From Schlegelella aquatica (GTDB lineage Bacteria; Pseudomonadota; Gammaproteobacteria; Burkholderiales; Burkholderiaceae_C), in NCBI RefSeq assembly GCF_026013905.1, contig NZ_CP110257.1, positions 2,440,001-2,504,000 on the forward strand: a stretch of DNA of 64,000 nucleotides, in the 5' to 3' direction. A program made the translations under genes and the position numbers. This document shows, in pieces, positions 46,054 through 54,891 of the stretch (its first letter is position 1; each line of letters opens with the position of its first letter). The notes below the pieces were generated by a model. That model did not search any database and had not been told where the DNA came from. It was given only the letters and a program-made list of their open reading frames with translations.

Positions 46054-47502
46054 ATGGGTGCCAAACTGAAGATTGCAGGCTGGATCTCGCTCGGAGCGGT
46101 CGCGGGCGCGCTGGCCACGATGCAATTGCAGGCAACCGCGCGCAACGCGTTGTCTCCCCTGCCGCTGGAAGAGCTCCAGCAACTGGCCGCGGTCTTCGGG
46201 ATGGTCAAGTCCGACTACGTCGAGCCGGTCGACGAGAAGAAGCTCATCACCGACGCGATCGCCGGCATGGTGGCCGGGCTCGACCCCCACTCCCAGTACT
46301 TCGACAAGAAGAGCTTCAAGGAATTCCGCGAGGGCACGTCGGGCCGTTTCGTCGGCGTGGGCATCGAGATCGGCATGGAAGACGGCCTGGTCAAGGTAGT
46401 CTCCCCCATCGAAGGCTCGCCCGCGTTTCGCGCCGGCCTCAAGAGCGGCGACCTCATCACCAAGATCGACGACACCGCCGTCAAGGGCCTGACGCTGGAT
46501 CAGGCCGTCAAGCGCATGCGCGGCGAGCCGAACACCAAGGTGATCCTGACGATCTTCCGCAAGTCGGAGGGCCGCACCTTCCCGGTGAGCATCGTGCGCG
46601 AGGAGATCCGCGTGCAGAGCGTGCGCGCCAAGATGGTCGAGCCCGGGTACGCCTGGCTGCGCGTCAGCCAGTTCCAGGACCGCACCGTCGAGGACTTCGT
46701 GCGCAAGCTCGAGGATCTGTACAAGCAGGACCCGAACCTCAAGGGCCTGGTGCTCGACCTGCGCAACGACCCGGGCGGCCTGCTGGAAGGCGCGGTGGCC
46801 GTCGCCGCGGCCTTCCTGCCCAAGGACGTGACGGTCGTGAGCACCAACGGCCAGATTCCGGAGTCCAAGGCAGTGTTCAAGGCCAGCCCCGAGTATTACG
46901 TGCGCCGCGGCGGCCCCGATCCCCTCAAGCGCCTGCCGGAAGCCGTCAAGACGGTGCCGCTGGTGGTGCTCGTCAACGAGGGTTCGGCCTCGGCCAGCGA
47001 GATCGTGGCCGGCGCCTTGCAGGACCACAAACGCGCCGTGGTGATGGGATCGCAGACCTTCGGCAAGGGCTCGGTGCAGACGGTGCGCCAGATCTCGGCC
47101 GAGACTGCGCTCAAGCTCACGACGGCGCGCTACTACACGCCGGCGGGCCGCTCGATCCAGGCCAAGGGGATCGTGCCCGACGTCATGCTGGACGAGACGC
47201 CGGAAGGCAACGTCTACTCGGCGCTGCGGCTGCGCGAGGCGGACCTCGAAAAACACCTGCAAAGCGGCAAGGAGCCGGAGGTGAAGGACCCGGCGCGCGA
47301 GAAAGCGCGCGAGGAAGCGCTCAAGCGGCTGGAGGAAGAAGCCGCCAAGCAGAGCAAGAGCGCGCCCAAGCCGCTGCCCGAGTTCGGCAGCCCCGAGGAC
47401 TTCCAGCTGCAACAGGCGCTCAACCGCCTGAAGGGCAAGCCGGTGCTCGTCTCCAAGACGCTCACCGAGCGCAAGCCCGACCAGGACGGCGAGACGAACT
47501 GA
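46054..47502 (+). CDS. ctpA: Carboxy-terminal processing protease, S41 family
   Basis: 482-aa periplasmic serine protease anchored or exported by an N-terminal hydrophobic segment (residues about 5-25, WISLGAVAGALATM). A PDZ domain (about 95-180, GRFVGVGIEIG) is followed by the S41 catalytic core: nucleophile Ser313 in NEGSASASEI and general base Lys338 in FGKGSVQ, 25 residues apart as in the family. The C-terminus is a charged Lys/Glu coil (about 415-450). It trims the C-termini of periplasmic proteins and peptidoglycan enzymes. An 11-bp stem terminator follows at 47565. CTGCAA-CTTT-TTGCAG at 45945-45960 is a small inverted repeat upstream. Confidence 0.94.
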   Translation: MGAKLKIAGWISLGAVAGALATMQLQATARNALSPLPLEELQQLAAVFGMVKSDYVEPVDEKKLITDAIAGMVAGLDPHSQYFDKKSFKEFREGTSGRFVGVGIEIGMEDGLVKVVSPIEGSPAFRAGLKSGDLITKIDDTAVKGLTLDQAVKRMRGEPNTKVILTIFRKSEGRTFPVSIVREEIRVQSVRAKMVEPGYAWLRVSQFQDRTVEDFVRKLEDLYKQDPNLKGLVLDLRNDPGGLLEGAVAVAAAFLPKDVTVVSTNGQIPESKAVFKASPEYYVRRGGPDPLKRLPEAVKTVPLVVLVNEGSASASEIVAGALQDHKRAVVMGSQTFGKGSVQTVRQISAETALKLTTARYYTPAGRSIQAKGIVPDVMLDETPEGNVYSALRLREADLEKHLQSGKEPEVKDPAREKAREEALKRLEEEAAKQSKSAPKPLPEFGSPEDFQLQQALNRLKGKPVLVSKTLTERKPDQDGETN

Positions 47503-47564
47503 CGCGGCACCGACGCGGTGCGGCTTGTCGGCCGCGCCGCCGCATCGCCCCTCCTCCACCTTCC

Positions 47565-47590
47565 CATCGCCCGCCCTGTGGCGGGCGATG
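47565..47590 (+). terminator. Strong Rho-independent terminator after ctpA
   Basis: CATCGCCCGCC and GGCGGGCGATG pair perfectly over 11 bp with a CTGT loop, followed by TCGTTT. It separates ctpA from the moeB-like gene, 50 bases upstream of that start, so the two are probably separate transcription units or attenuated. Confidence 0.85.
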
Positions 47591-47639
47591 TCGTTTCGCC
47601 GGGGGGCACGCGGGCCGGCTTCTTCGGTATCCTGCCGGC

Positions 47640-48395
47640 ATGAACGACGACCAGCTGCTGCGATACAGCCGTCACCTGCTGCTCGACGAGGTCGGGGTCG
47701 AAGGCCAGGAGCGCTTCCTGGCCGCGCACGCTCTGGTGATCGGCGCCGGGGGCCTGGGCTCGCCCACCGCCCTGTACCTCGCCACGGCGGGGGTGGGCCG
47801 TCTCACGATCGTGGACGACGACCGAGTCGATCTCACCAATCTTCAGCGCCAGATCATCCACGACATGTCGTCGCTCGGCGAGCCGAAGGCCCGCTCGGCC
47901 GCACGGCGTGTCGCGGCGCTCAACCCAGAGGTGCATGTCGAGCCCGTGTGCGCCCACGCCGACGCCCGGCTCCTGGACGAACTCGTCGCCGGCGCCGACG
48001 TGGTGCTGGACTGCTGCGACAACTTCGCCACCCGGCACGCCGTCAACGTCGCATGCGTGCGGCACCGCCGGCCGCTGGTCAGCGGCGCGGCCATCCGGTT
48101 CGACGGCCAGATCGCCGTGTACGACACGCGCGACGAGGCCTCGCCCTGCTATGCCTGCATCTTCCCGCCGGACCAGGAGTTCGAGGAAGTGCGTTGCGCG
48201 ACGATGGGCGTGTTCGCGCCGCTGGTGGGCATCGTGGGCGCCGTGCAGGCGGCCGAGGCCCTCAAGCTCCTCGCGGGCGTCGGCACTTCGCTTGCCGGTC
48301 GGCTGCAGATGCTCGATGCGCGCACGATGGAATGGAACGAGATCCGCCTGCCCCGCCAGCCCGGATGCCCCGTGTGCGGCGGCGCATGGCGATGA
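47640..48395 (+). CDS. moeB: MoeB/ThiF/HesA-family adenylyltransferase
   Basis: 251-aa E1-like enzyme that adenylates the C-terminus of a small sulfur carrier such as MoaD or ThiS. Signatures: the RYSRHLLLDEVGVEGQERF start, nucleotide loop VIGAGGLGSPTALYLATAGVG, DDDRVDLTNLQRQ with the catalytic Arg/Gln, DCCDNFATR, and two zinc CxxC pairs (CYAC and CPVC). No rhodanese domain is attached. MoeB and ThiF cannot be told apart by sequence here; MoeB is favoured by length and by the need for molybdenum cofactor in xanthine dehydrogenase in this genome. Confidence 0.85.
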   Translation: MNDDQLLRYSRHLLLDEVGVEGQERFLAAHALVIGAGGLGSPTALYLATAGVGRLTIVDDDRVDLTNLQRQIIHDMSSLGEPKARSAARRVAALNPEVHVEPVCAHADARLLDELVAGADVVLDCCDNFATRHAVNVACVRHRRPLVSGAAIRFDGQIAVYDTRDEASPCYACIFPPDQEFEEVRCATMGVFAPLVGIVGAVQAAEALKLLAGVGTSLAGRLQMLDARTMEWNEIRLPRQPGCPVCGGAWR

Positions 48396-48529
48396 GCGCA
48401 CCAGCCCCGAGCGCGCCCTCGCCCCCGGTGAGATGAACTCGCCCCCGAACCTTCGACCCGCGCCGACGCGGGCGGGCGCGACGCCGGCGTGCGTCGGCCG
48501 AACGCGCGATGCGCAGTGGAGCAACTGAC

Positions 48530-49447
48530 ATGGCAATCACGATGGACAACAGACGCCAGAACCTGACAGCGCGCAACTTCCCGACCGCGCGAGACGACGC
48601 GGCCGCCGCCACCGAGCTGCCCCGCTACGGAGGACCGGAAAGTGCCTATCGCCTGGCCTTCACGGACACCCAGTTCCTGCTGCGCGACGAACTGCGCCCC
48701 GTGAGGCTGCAGCTCGAGCTGCTCAAGCCCGAGCTGGTGCAGCGCGAGCACGGGATCGAATCGACGGTGGTGATCTTCGGCAGTGCGCGCATCCCGCCGC
48801 GCGACGTGGCCGAACAACTCCTCGAGGAGGCCCGCCAGACAGGCGATGCGAATCTCATCGCGCAGGCGCAGCGGCGCTTGGCAATGTCGTTCTACTACGA
48901 GGAGGCGCGCCGATTCGCGCGCCTGGTCACGCAGGCCTCGCGCGAACTCGACCAGCCGATCTACGTCGCCACCGGCGGCGGGCCCGGCATCATGGAGGCG
49001 GGCAACCGCGGCGCCTTCGAAGCCGGCGGCAAAAGCGTGGGCCTGAACATCGTGCTGCCGCACGAGCAGGAGCCCAACCCCTACATCACCCCGGAGCTGT
49101 GCTTCCTGTTCCACTACTTCGGGCTGCGCAAGATGCACTTCCTGATGCGCTCGATCGCGCTGGTGTGCTTCCCGGGGGGCTTCGGCACGCTGGACGAACT
49201 GTTCGAGGTGATGACACTGATGCAGACGGGCAAGTGCCGCCGCCGCCCGATCCTGCTGTTCGGCCGCGAGTTCTGGAGCCAGCTCGTCAACTTCGACGTG
49301 CTGGTGGACACGGGCATGATCTCGCCCCAGGACGTCGAGCTCTTCCGCTTCGTCGAGAGCGCCGAGGAGGCGTGGGAGATCATCTGCGCGTCGTACACCC
49401 TCGACCCGCGGCCGACCGGCGCGGGTGAGCCGGATGACACGCCCTGA
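48530..49447 (+). CDS. LOG family protein (TIGR00730, nucleotide 5'-monophosphate nucleosidase-like)
   Basis: 305-aa Rossmann-fold protein of the lysine decarboxylase-like/LOG family, which cleaves the N-glycosidic bond of nucleoside monophosphates (cytokinin-activating enzymes and PpnN belong here). Signatures are VIFGSARIPP, TGGGPGIMEAGNRGAFEAGG and PGGFGTLDELFEV; the PGGxGTxxE motif is intact. The N-terminal 70 residues are an extension compared with small LOG enzymes. ATG 48530 has GTGGAGC upstream. Repeat array 2 starts on the first base after its stop codon. Confidence 0.88.
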   Translation: MAITMDNRRQNLTARNFPTARDDAAAATELPRYGGPESAYRLAFTDTQFLLRDELRPVRLQLELLKPELVQREHGIESTVVIFGSARIPPRDVAEQLLEEARQTGDANLIAQAQRRLAMSFYYEEARRFARLVTQASRELDQPIYVATGGGPGIMEAGNRGAFEAGGKSVGLNIVLPHEQEPNPYITPELCFLFHYFGLRKMHFLMRSIALVCFPGGFGTLDELFEVMTLMQTGKCRRRPILLFGREFWSQLVNFDVLVDTGMISPQDVELFRFVESAEEAWEIICASYTLDPRPTGAGEPDDTP

Positions 49448-49757
49448 GGCCCGGCGCTCGGCCGCCCGGAGCCGGGCCGTGACCCCCTCGGGGGGTGGGG
49501 CGCAAGCCCCGGGGGCAAAGATATAAGGCCCGGCGCTCGGCCGCCCGGAGCCGGGCCGTGACCCCCTCGGGGGGTGGGGCGCAAGCCCTGGGGGCAAAGA
49601 TATAAGGCCCGGCGCTCGGCCGCCCGGAGCCGGGCCGTGACCCCCTCGGGGGGTGGGGCGCAAGCCCCGGGGGCAAAGATATAAGGCCGGCGCTCGGCCG
49701 CCCGGAGCCGGGCCGTGACCCCCTCGCGGGGTAGGGCGCAAGCCCCGGGGGCACAAG
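49448..49757. repeat. Tandem array of four 79-bp structured repeat units (array 2)
   Basis: Units at 49448-49526, 49527-49605, 49606-49684 and a shorter 49685-49757, beginning on the base after a TGA stop codon. Compared with array 1, every unit here reads GTGACCCCCTC where array 1 reads GACACCCCC, and ends CAAAGATATAA instead of CACAGACATAC, so each array is internally uniform. The three inverted repeats are kept, including GGGGC-GCAA-GCCCC. In unit 2 the last C of that stem is T, which leaves a G-U pair, and in unit 4 the C/G hairpin shortens but still pairs (ACCCC/GGGGT). The array ends 31 bases before the arginase ATG. Confidence 0.95.
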
Positions 49758-49788
49758 GATGAGTACCACTGCCGCAAGAGGACGGAAC

Positions 49789-50706
49789 ATGCCCAGACTG
49801 GTGAGCCTGATCGGCGCGCCGACCGACGTCGGAGCCGGCGCCCGCGGCGTCTCGATGGGGCCGGAGGCCCTGCGCGTGGCCAACTTGCAGCCGGTGCTGG
49901 AGCGCCTGGGCTGCCAAGTGCTGGACCGCGGCAACCTCAACGGCCCGCCCAACCCGTGGCAGGCCCCGGTGGACGGATACCGTCACTTGAGCGAGGTGGT
50001 GGCCTGGAACCGCGAGGTGCACACCGCCGTCTACCACGAGCTCCAGGCCGGCCGCCTGCCCATCCTGCTCGGCGGCGACCACTGTCTGGGCATCGGCTCG
50101 ATCAGCGCGGTCGCCCGGCACTGCCGCGAACAGGGCAAGAAGTTGCGCGTGCTGTGGCTCGACGCCCATGCGGACTTCAACACCAGCCTCATCACGCCCA
50201 GCGGCAACATCCATGGCATGCCGGTGGCGTGCCTGTGCGGCCACGGGCCGGCACCGCTGGTCGAACTGGGCGGCCATGTGCCGGCCATCCAGCCCTCGTG
50301 GGTGAGGCAGATCGGCATCCGCAGCGTGGACGAAGGCGAGAAGCGCTTCGTGCACGAGATGGGTCTGGAAGTCTTCGACATGCGCTACATCGACGAGATG
50401 GGGATGCGCCACACGATGGAGCTGGCGCTCGCGATGCTCGATGCCCACACGCATCTGCACGTGAGCTTCGACGTGGACTTCCTCGACCCCGACGTGGCCC
50501 CGGGGGTGGGCACCACGGTGCGGGGCGGGCCCACCTACCGCGAAGCGCAGCTGTGCATGGAGATGATCGCCGACAGCGGTCGCCTCGGCTCGTTGGACGT
50601 GATGGAGCTCAACCCCGCGCTGGACGTGCGCAACCAGACGGCCGAAGTGGCGGTGGAACTGATCGCGAGCTTGTTCGGCAAGTCGACGCTGATGCGCCGC
50701 GGCTGA
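49789..50706 (+). CDS. rocF: Arginase
   Basis: 305-aa binuclear manganese hydrolase that splits arginine into ornithine and urea. Metal ligands are His98 in GGDHCLG, Asp125, His127 and Asp129 in DAHADFN, and Asp228 and Asp230 in SFDVDFLDP. The SGNIHGMP loop is arginase-type rather than agmatinase-type. The ATG at 49789 has AGAGGA 6 bases upstream; an upstream in-frame ATG at 49759 lies at the edge of the repeat array and has only AAGG directly beside it. The leader therefore consists largely of repeat array 2. Confidence 0.88.
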   Translation: MPRLVSLIGAPTDVGAGARGVSMGPEALRVANLQPVLERLGCQVLDRGNLNGPPNPWQAPVDGYRHLSEVVAWNREVHTAVYHELQAGRLPILLGGDHCLGIGSISAVARHCREQGKKLRVLWLDAHADFNTSLITPSGNIHGMPVACLCGHGPAPLVELGGHVPAIQPSWVRQIGIRSVDEGEKRFVHEMGLEVFDMRYIDEMGMRHTMELALAMLDAHTHLHVSFDVDFLDPDVAPGVGTTVRGGPTYREAQLCMEMIADSGRLGSLDVMELNPALDVRNQTAEVAVELIASLFGKSTLMRRG

Positions 50707-50726
50707 AAGAGCCGCACGCGAGGGGC

Positions 50727-51233
50727 TCAACAGGGCCCGTGCCAGCGGCGGAACACCACCGGCCTCATCGGGTCGCGCTCGCCGTGCAGGCCGCGGGCCG
50801 CGGCGCGGGCCTCGTGTTCCAGCTGCCGGTAGGCGCCGCCGGCGTACCCGCCGGGCCCCACGCTCCAGGCGTGGCCTTGCATCACCAGCCACGCGCCCAG
50901 GTCCTCGCCCTCCACCTGCACGCGCGCGAGCACACGGCGATAGACGTCCCGCCCCACGGGCTCGACGCGCACCGGTCGCCCCAGCACGTGAGCGCGCAGC
51001 GCCTGCGTCGCCTCCTCGCCCCACGGCTGGCAGCGTTCGGGCGCGTCCACGTCCAAGAGCCTGAGCTTCACCAACCGGTGCTCCTCGGCCAGCGAGCGGA
51101 CCCAGAGCGTGTCGCCGTCGCTCACCCGCTCCACGGTCGCGAGCCAGGCCGCCGCGGCAGGCAGCGGCAGCCACGCGGCGCAGGCGACCACCCACGCCAG
51201 CAGCGCGGCGGCCCTCGTGCGGGCGCCCTTCAT
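50727..51233 (-). CDS. Thermonuclease (SNase) family secreted nuclease
   Basis: 168-aa nuclease with a Sec signal peptide (residues about 1-25, ALLAWVVACAAWLPLPAAAAW). The OB-fold SNase core is clear: VERVSDGDTLWV, VKLRLLDVDAPERCQPWGEEA with the active-site Arg, Asp and Glu, and GRDVYRRVLARV with the second Arg. It should cut DNA or RNA in the periplasm or outside the cell, with Ca2+. Its ATG overlaps the stop of the YkvA gene as ATGA. It is the last gene of a helicase-YkvA-nuclease operon. Confidence 0.9.
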   Translation of the reverse strand: MKGARTRAAALLAWVVACAAWLPLPAAAAWLATVERVSDGDTLWVRSLAEEHRLVKLRLLDVDAPERCQPWGEEATQALRAHVLGRPVRVEPVGRDVYRRVLARVQVEGEDLGAWLVMQGHAWSVGPGGYAGGAYRQLEHEARAAARGLHGERDPMRPVVFRRWHGPC

Positions 51234-51625
51234 GCGCCCCATGCGCGCGCGATGGCCCATATCGCCACGGCCAGCAGCACCGCCCAGAGCAAGACGATGA
51301 ACACAGCGCCCCACAGCAGCCGCGGCAACTGGTCGCGCGAGCGCTCGGCCTCGGCCAGACGCGCCTGCCACAGCGGTGGCGGCGTGAGGCGCACGACGAG
51401 CGCGATGCCCAGCGGGATGAGCACCAGATCGTCGAGCTGGCCCAGCACCGGGATGAAGTCGGGCACCAAGTCGATCGGGCTCACGGCGTAGGCGAGCACG
51501 GCCACGGCCGTCCACTTCGCGAGCCGGGGCGTCTGGGGATGCTTGAAGAGCTTCCACAGCGCGATGAGGTAGGTCGCCAGCCGCGTGGTGTTGGCGACAC
51601 GAAGGATCTTGCGCAATCGGGTCAT
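51230..51625 (-). CDS. YkvA family (DUF1232) membrane protein
   Basis: 131-aa protein with an N-terminal amphipathic region, the DUF1232 core [44 protein letters not shown] (Asp/Pro-rich [19 protein letters not shown] hallmark) and a C-terminal membrane helix ([18 protein letters not shown]). Function of the family is unknown. Both ends overlap neighbours as ATGA, so it is translated with the helicase and the nuclease. Confidence 0.9.
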   Translation of the reverse strand: MTRLRKILRVANTTRLATYLIALWKLFKHPQTPRLAKWTAVAVLAYAVSPIDLVPDFIPVLGQLDDLVLIPLGIALVVRLTPPPLWQARLAEAERSRDQLPRLLWGAVFIVLLWAVLLAVAIWAIARAWGA

Positions 51626-54087
51626 GCGGATCGGGTCTTTGCTGTCGGGGCGGCCTCCAGCGCGCGCGTGGCGTCGCGTACGATGCGCTCGAGCCGCTCG
51701 CCGAGCTTCTCGGTCGACAATTGTTCGCGAAAACGCTCCACCATTAGCGGCAGGCACAGGGGGCTGGGGTGCCGCAACTCCACCGCTTCGATGCGCTGGC
51801 CGGCCATGCGTTCCAGGCTGTCGCGCAGTCGCGCGATGTCCAGCTCCTGGCTCAACACCTCGCGCTCGGCCTGCGAGAGCAGCAGATTGCCCGCATCGTA
51901 CTTGCGAAACACTTCGTAGAAGAGCGAACTCGACGCCTGCAACTGCTTCATGCTCTTCGGCGCGCCGGGGTAGCCCACGAACACCAGGCCGGCGACCCGG
52001 GCGATCTCGCGAAAACGCCGCTCGGCGAGCTCCGAGGAGTTGAGACTGGCCAGCACGTCCTCCAGCAGTTGGTCGGTGGTGAAGACGCGCTTGTCGTACA
52101 CCGGCGCGAGGTCCGTCTCCTGCGCGCTCAGGAGTTCGAAGCCGTAGTCGTTGACGGAAATGCTGAAGGTGCGCGGCCGGTCCTTGGCGAGCCGCCAGGC
52201 CAGCAGGCTCGCGAGCCCGAGGTGCACATGGCGGCCCGCGAAGGGGTAGAGGTACAGGTGCACCCCTTCGCGCGAACGCAAGCGCTCCACGAGGAGCGTG
52301 CCGGGGGTGGGCAGGCGCGACAGCGCACGTTGCGTCTCGAGCATCGGTCGCGCGCCCTGCAGTTCCGGGTCGAGGTACTGGCCGCGATCGACCGCCTCGA
52401 GCAGCTCGAGCACGGCATCGGCCAACTCGCTGGACAACGGCATCTTGCCGCCGTTCCAGCGCGGCACCGCGCCCGCGCGGCGATGCTCGGGCTTGCGGAC
52501 GTAGGCGGCCATGTCCTGCACGCGCACGAACTCCAGCATCCGCCCGCCGAAGAGAAAGCAGTCCCCCCGGCGCAGCCGGGCGATGAAGCTCTCTTCGATG
52601 GTGCCGATCTTGCCGCCGGACAGCCACTTCACCTGCATCGTCGCGTCGCCCACGATGGTGCCCACCTGCAGGCGGTGCCGCATCGCGGTGCGCCGGTCGG
52701 TCACGCGGTACACGCCGTCGACTTGCCGCACCCGGTGGTACTCGGGATAGGCATGCAGGCTGTCGCCGCCTTGTTCGACGAAGCGCAGCACCCAGAGGAA
52801 CTCCTCGCGCGTGAGATGGCGGTAAGCGTAGGCGGTGCGCACTTCGTCGAACAACTCGTCGGCCCGGAAGCCGCCGCCGAGCGCCACGGTGACGAGGTGC
52901 TGCACCAGCACGTCCAGCGGCTTGTCGGGCGACGCGCGTTTCTCGATGCGCCCGGCGAGCGCGGCACGTCGCGCCGCGGCCGCCTCGATGAGTTCCAACG
53001 TGTGCGTGGGCACGAGCGTGACGCGGCTCGCGCGCCCGGGTGCATGACCGCTGCGCCCCGCGCGTTGCAGCAGGCGCGCCACCCCTTTCGCGGAGCCGAT
53101 CTGCAACACCCGCTCGACGGGCAGGAAGTCCACGCCGAGGTCGAGCGACGAGGTGGCCACCACCGCCTTGAGCCGACCTTCCTTGAGCCCGAGCTCCACC
53201 CATTCGCGCGCGTCCTTGTCGATCGAGCCGTGATGCAGCGCGACGAGGCCGGCCCAGTCCGGCCGCGCTTCGAGCAGGAGTTGGTACCAGATCTCGGCCT
53301 GGGACCGGGTGTTGGTGAAGACGAGCGTGGTCGGGGCGCGGTCGATCTCCTCGACCACCGGCTGCTGCATCTGCGCGCCGAGGTGGCCGGCCCACGAGAA
53401 GCGGCCGGGCTCGGCCGGCATCAGCGTGTCGATGACCAAGGCCTTGTCCACCCGCCCCTGCACGAGACGGCCGTGCGGGCTGCCGAGCAGCACGTGCATC
53501 GCCTGCTCGAGGTTGCCGAGCGTGGCGCTGAGCCCCCAGGTCAGCAGGCCGGGATTCCAGCGCCGCAGCCGGGCGAGTGCCAGTTGCACCTGCACGCCGC
53601 GCTTGTTGCCGAGCAGCTCGTGCCATTCGTCCACGATGACGGCATCGACGCCACTCAGCTCGGCGCGCGCGTGCTCGCGGGTGAGCATGAGGCTGAGCGA
53701 CTCGGGCGTCGTCACCAGTGCCGCAGGCCAATGCCGGTCTTGGCGGGCCCGCTCGCCGGCCGGGGTGTCGCCCGTGCGCAGACCCACCTGCCAGCCCAAG
53801 CCCAAGGCCGGCACCGGGCGCTCGAGCGCGCGCACCGTGTCGGCAGCCAACGCGCGCATCGGCGTGATCCACAGCACGCGCAAGCCGCGGCTGCCCTCGG
53901 CGCCGCGCGTCAACTGGCGCAGCAGTGCGCCGAACCACACGGCATAGGTCTTGCCGGCGCCGGTGGTGGCGTGCAGCAAGCCGCTGTCGCCCTCCAGCAT
54001 CGCGTGCCAGACGGCGCGCTGAAAGTCGAACGGCTGCCAACCCTGCTCGCGGAACCACCCCTCGGCGGGATGCGAAGCATCGTCCAT
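51622..54087 (-). CDS. Lhr-like DEXH-box DNA helicase (ligase-associated DNA damage response type)
   Basis: 821-aa ATP-dependent helicase. Walker A TTGAGKT at residues 41-47, motif II DEWHE (a DExH variant), motif III SATLGN, motif [15 protein letters not shown], then a winged-helix and the long C-terminal domain of the Lhr core family (DWAYE-type end replaced by [14 protein letters not shown]). In many genomes this helicase sits with an ATP-dependent DNA ligase, an exonuclease and a phosphoesterase; here its partners are YkvA and an exported SNase. ATG 54087 is the natural start. It is the first gene of the three-gene operon. Confidence 0.9.
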   Translation of the reverse strand: MDDASHPAEGWFREQGWQPFDFQRAVWHAMLEGDSGLLHATTGAGKTYAVWFGALLRQLTRGAEGSRGLRVLWITPMRALAADTVRALERPVPALGLGWQVGLRTGDTPAGERARQDRHWPAALVTTPESLSLMLTREHARAELSGVDAVIVDEWHELLGNKRGVQVQLALARLRRWNPGLLTWGLSATLGNLEQAMHVLLGSPHGRLVQGRVDKALVIDTLMPAEPGRFSWAGHLGAQMQQPVVEEIDRAPTTLVFTNTRSQAEIWYQLLLEARPDWAGLVALHHGSIDKDAREWVELGLKEGRLKAVVATSSLDLGVDFLPVERVLQIGSAKGVARLLQRAGRSGHAPGRASRVTLVPTHTLELIEAAAARRAALAGRIEKRASPDKPLDVLVQHLVTVALGGGFRADELFDEVRTAYAYRHLTREEFLWVLRFVEQGGDSLHAYPEYHRVRQVDGVYRVTDRRTAMRHRLQVGTIVGDATMQVKWLSGGKIGTIEESFIARLRRGDCFLFGGRMLEFVRVQDMAAYVRKPEHRRAGAVPRWNGGKMPLSSELADAVLELLEAVDRGQYLDPELQGARPMLETQRALSRLPTPGTLLVERLRSREGVHLYLYPFAGRHVHLGLASLLAWRLAKDRPRTFSISVNDYGFELLSAQETDLAPVYDKRVFTTDQLLEDVLASLNSSELAERRFREIARVAGLVFVGYPGAPKSMKQLQASSSLFYEVFRKYDAGNLLLSQAEREVLSQELDIARLRDSLERMAGQRIEAVELRHPSPLCLPLMVERFREQLSTEKLGERLERIVRDATRALEAAPTAKTRSA

Positions 54088-54117
54088 CGACGCCGATTAT
54101 GAAGGTCGCACCCGGTC

Positions 54118-54131
54118 TTGATGTTCGTCAA
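54118..54131. promoter_or_regulatory. FNR/Dnr-like box between helicase and ABC exporter genes
   Basis: TTGAT-GTTC-GTCAA, one base from the FNR consensus TTGAT-N4-ATCAA, flanked on both sides by ACCCGGT. It lies in the 77-base divergent gap, centred about 37 bases from the helicase start and 40 bases from the ABC ATPase start, so either or both could be controlled. The Dnr-like regulator at 12108 is a candidate reader. Confidence 0.5.
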
Positions 54132-54164
54132 CCCGGTGGCCGCGTGGGCGGGCACCATGGCGCC

Positions 54165-54884
<720 letters not shown>

Positions 54885-54891
54885 GACCGGC

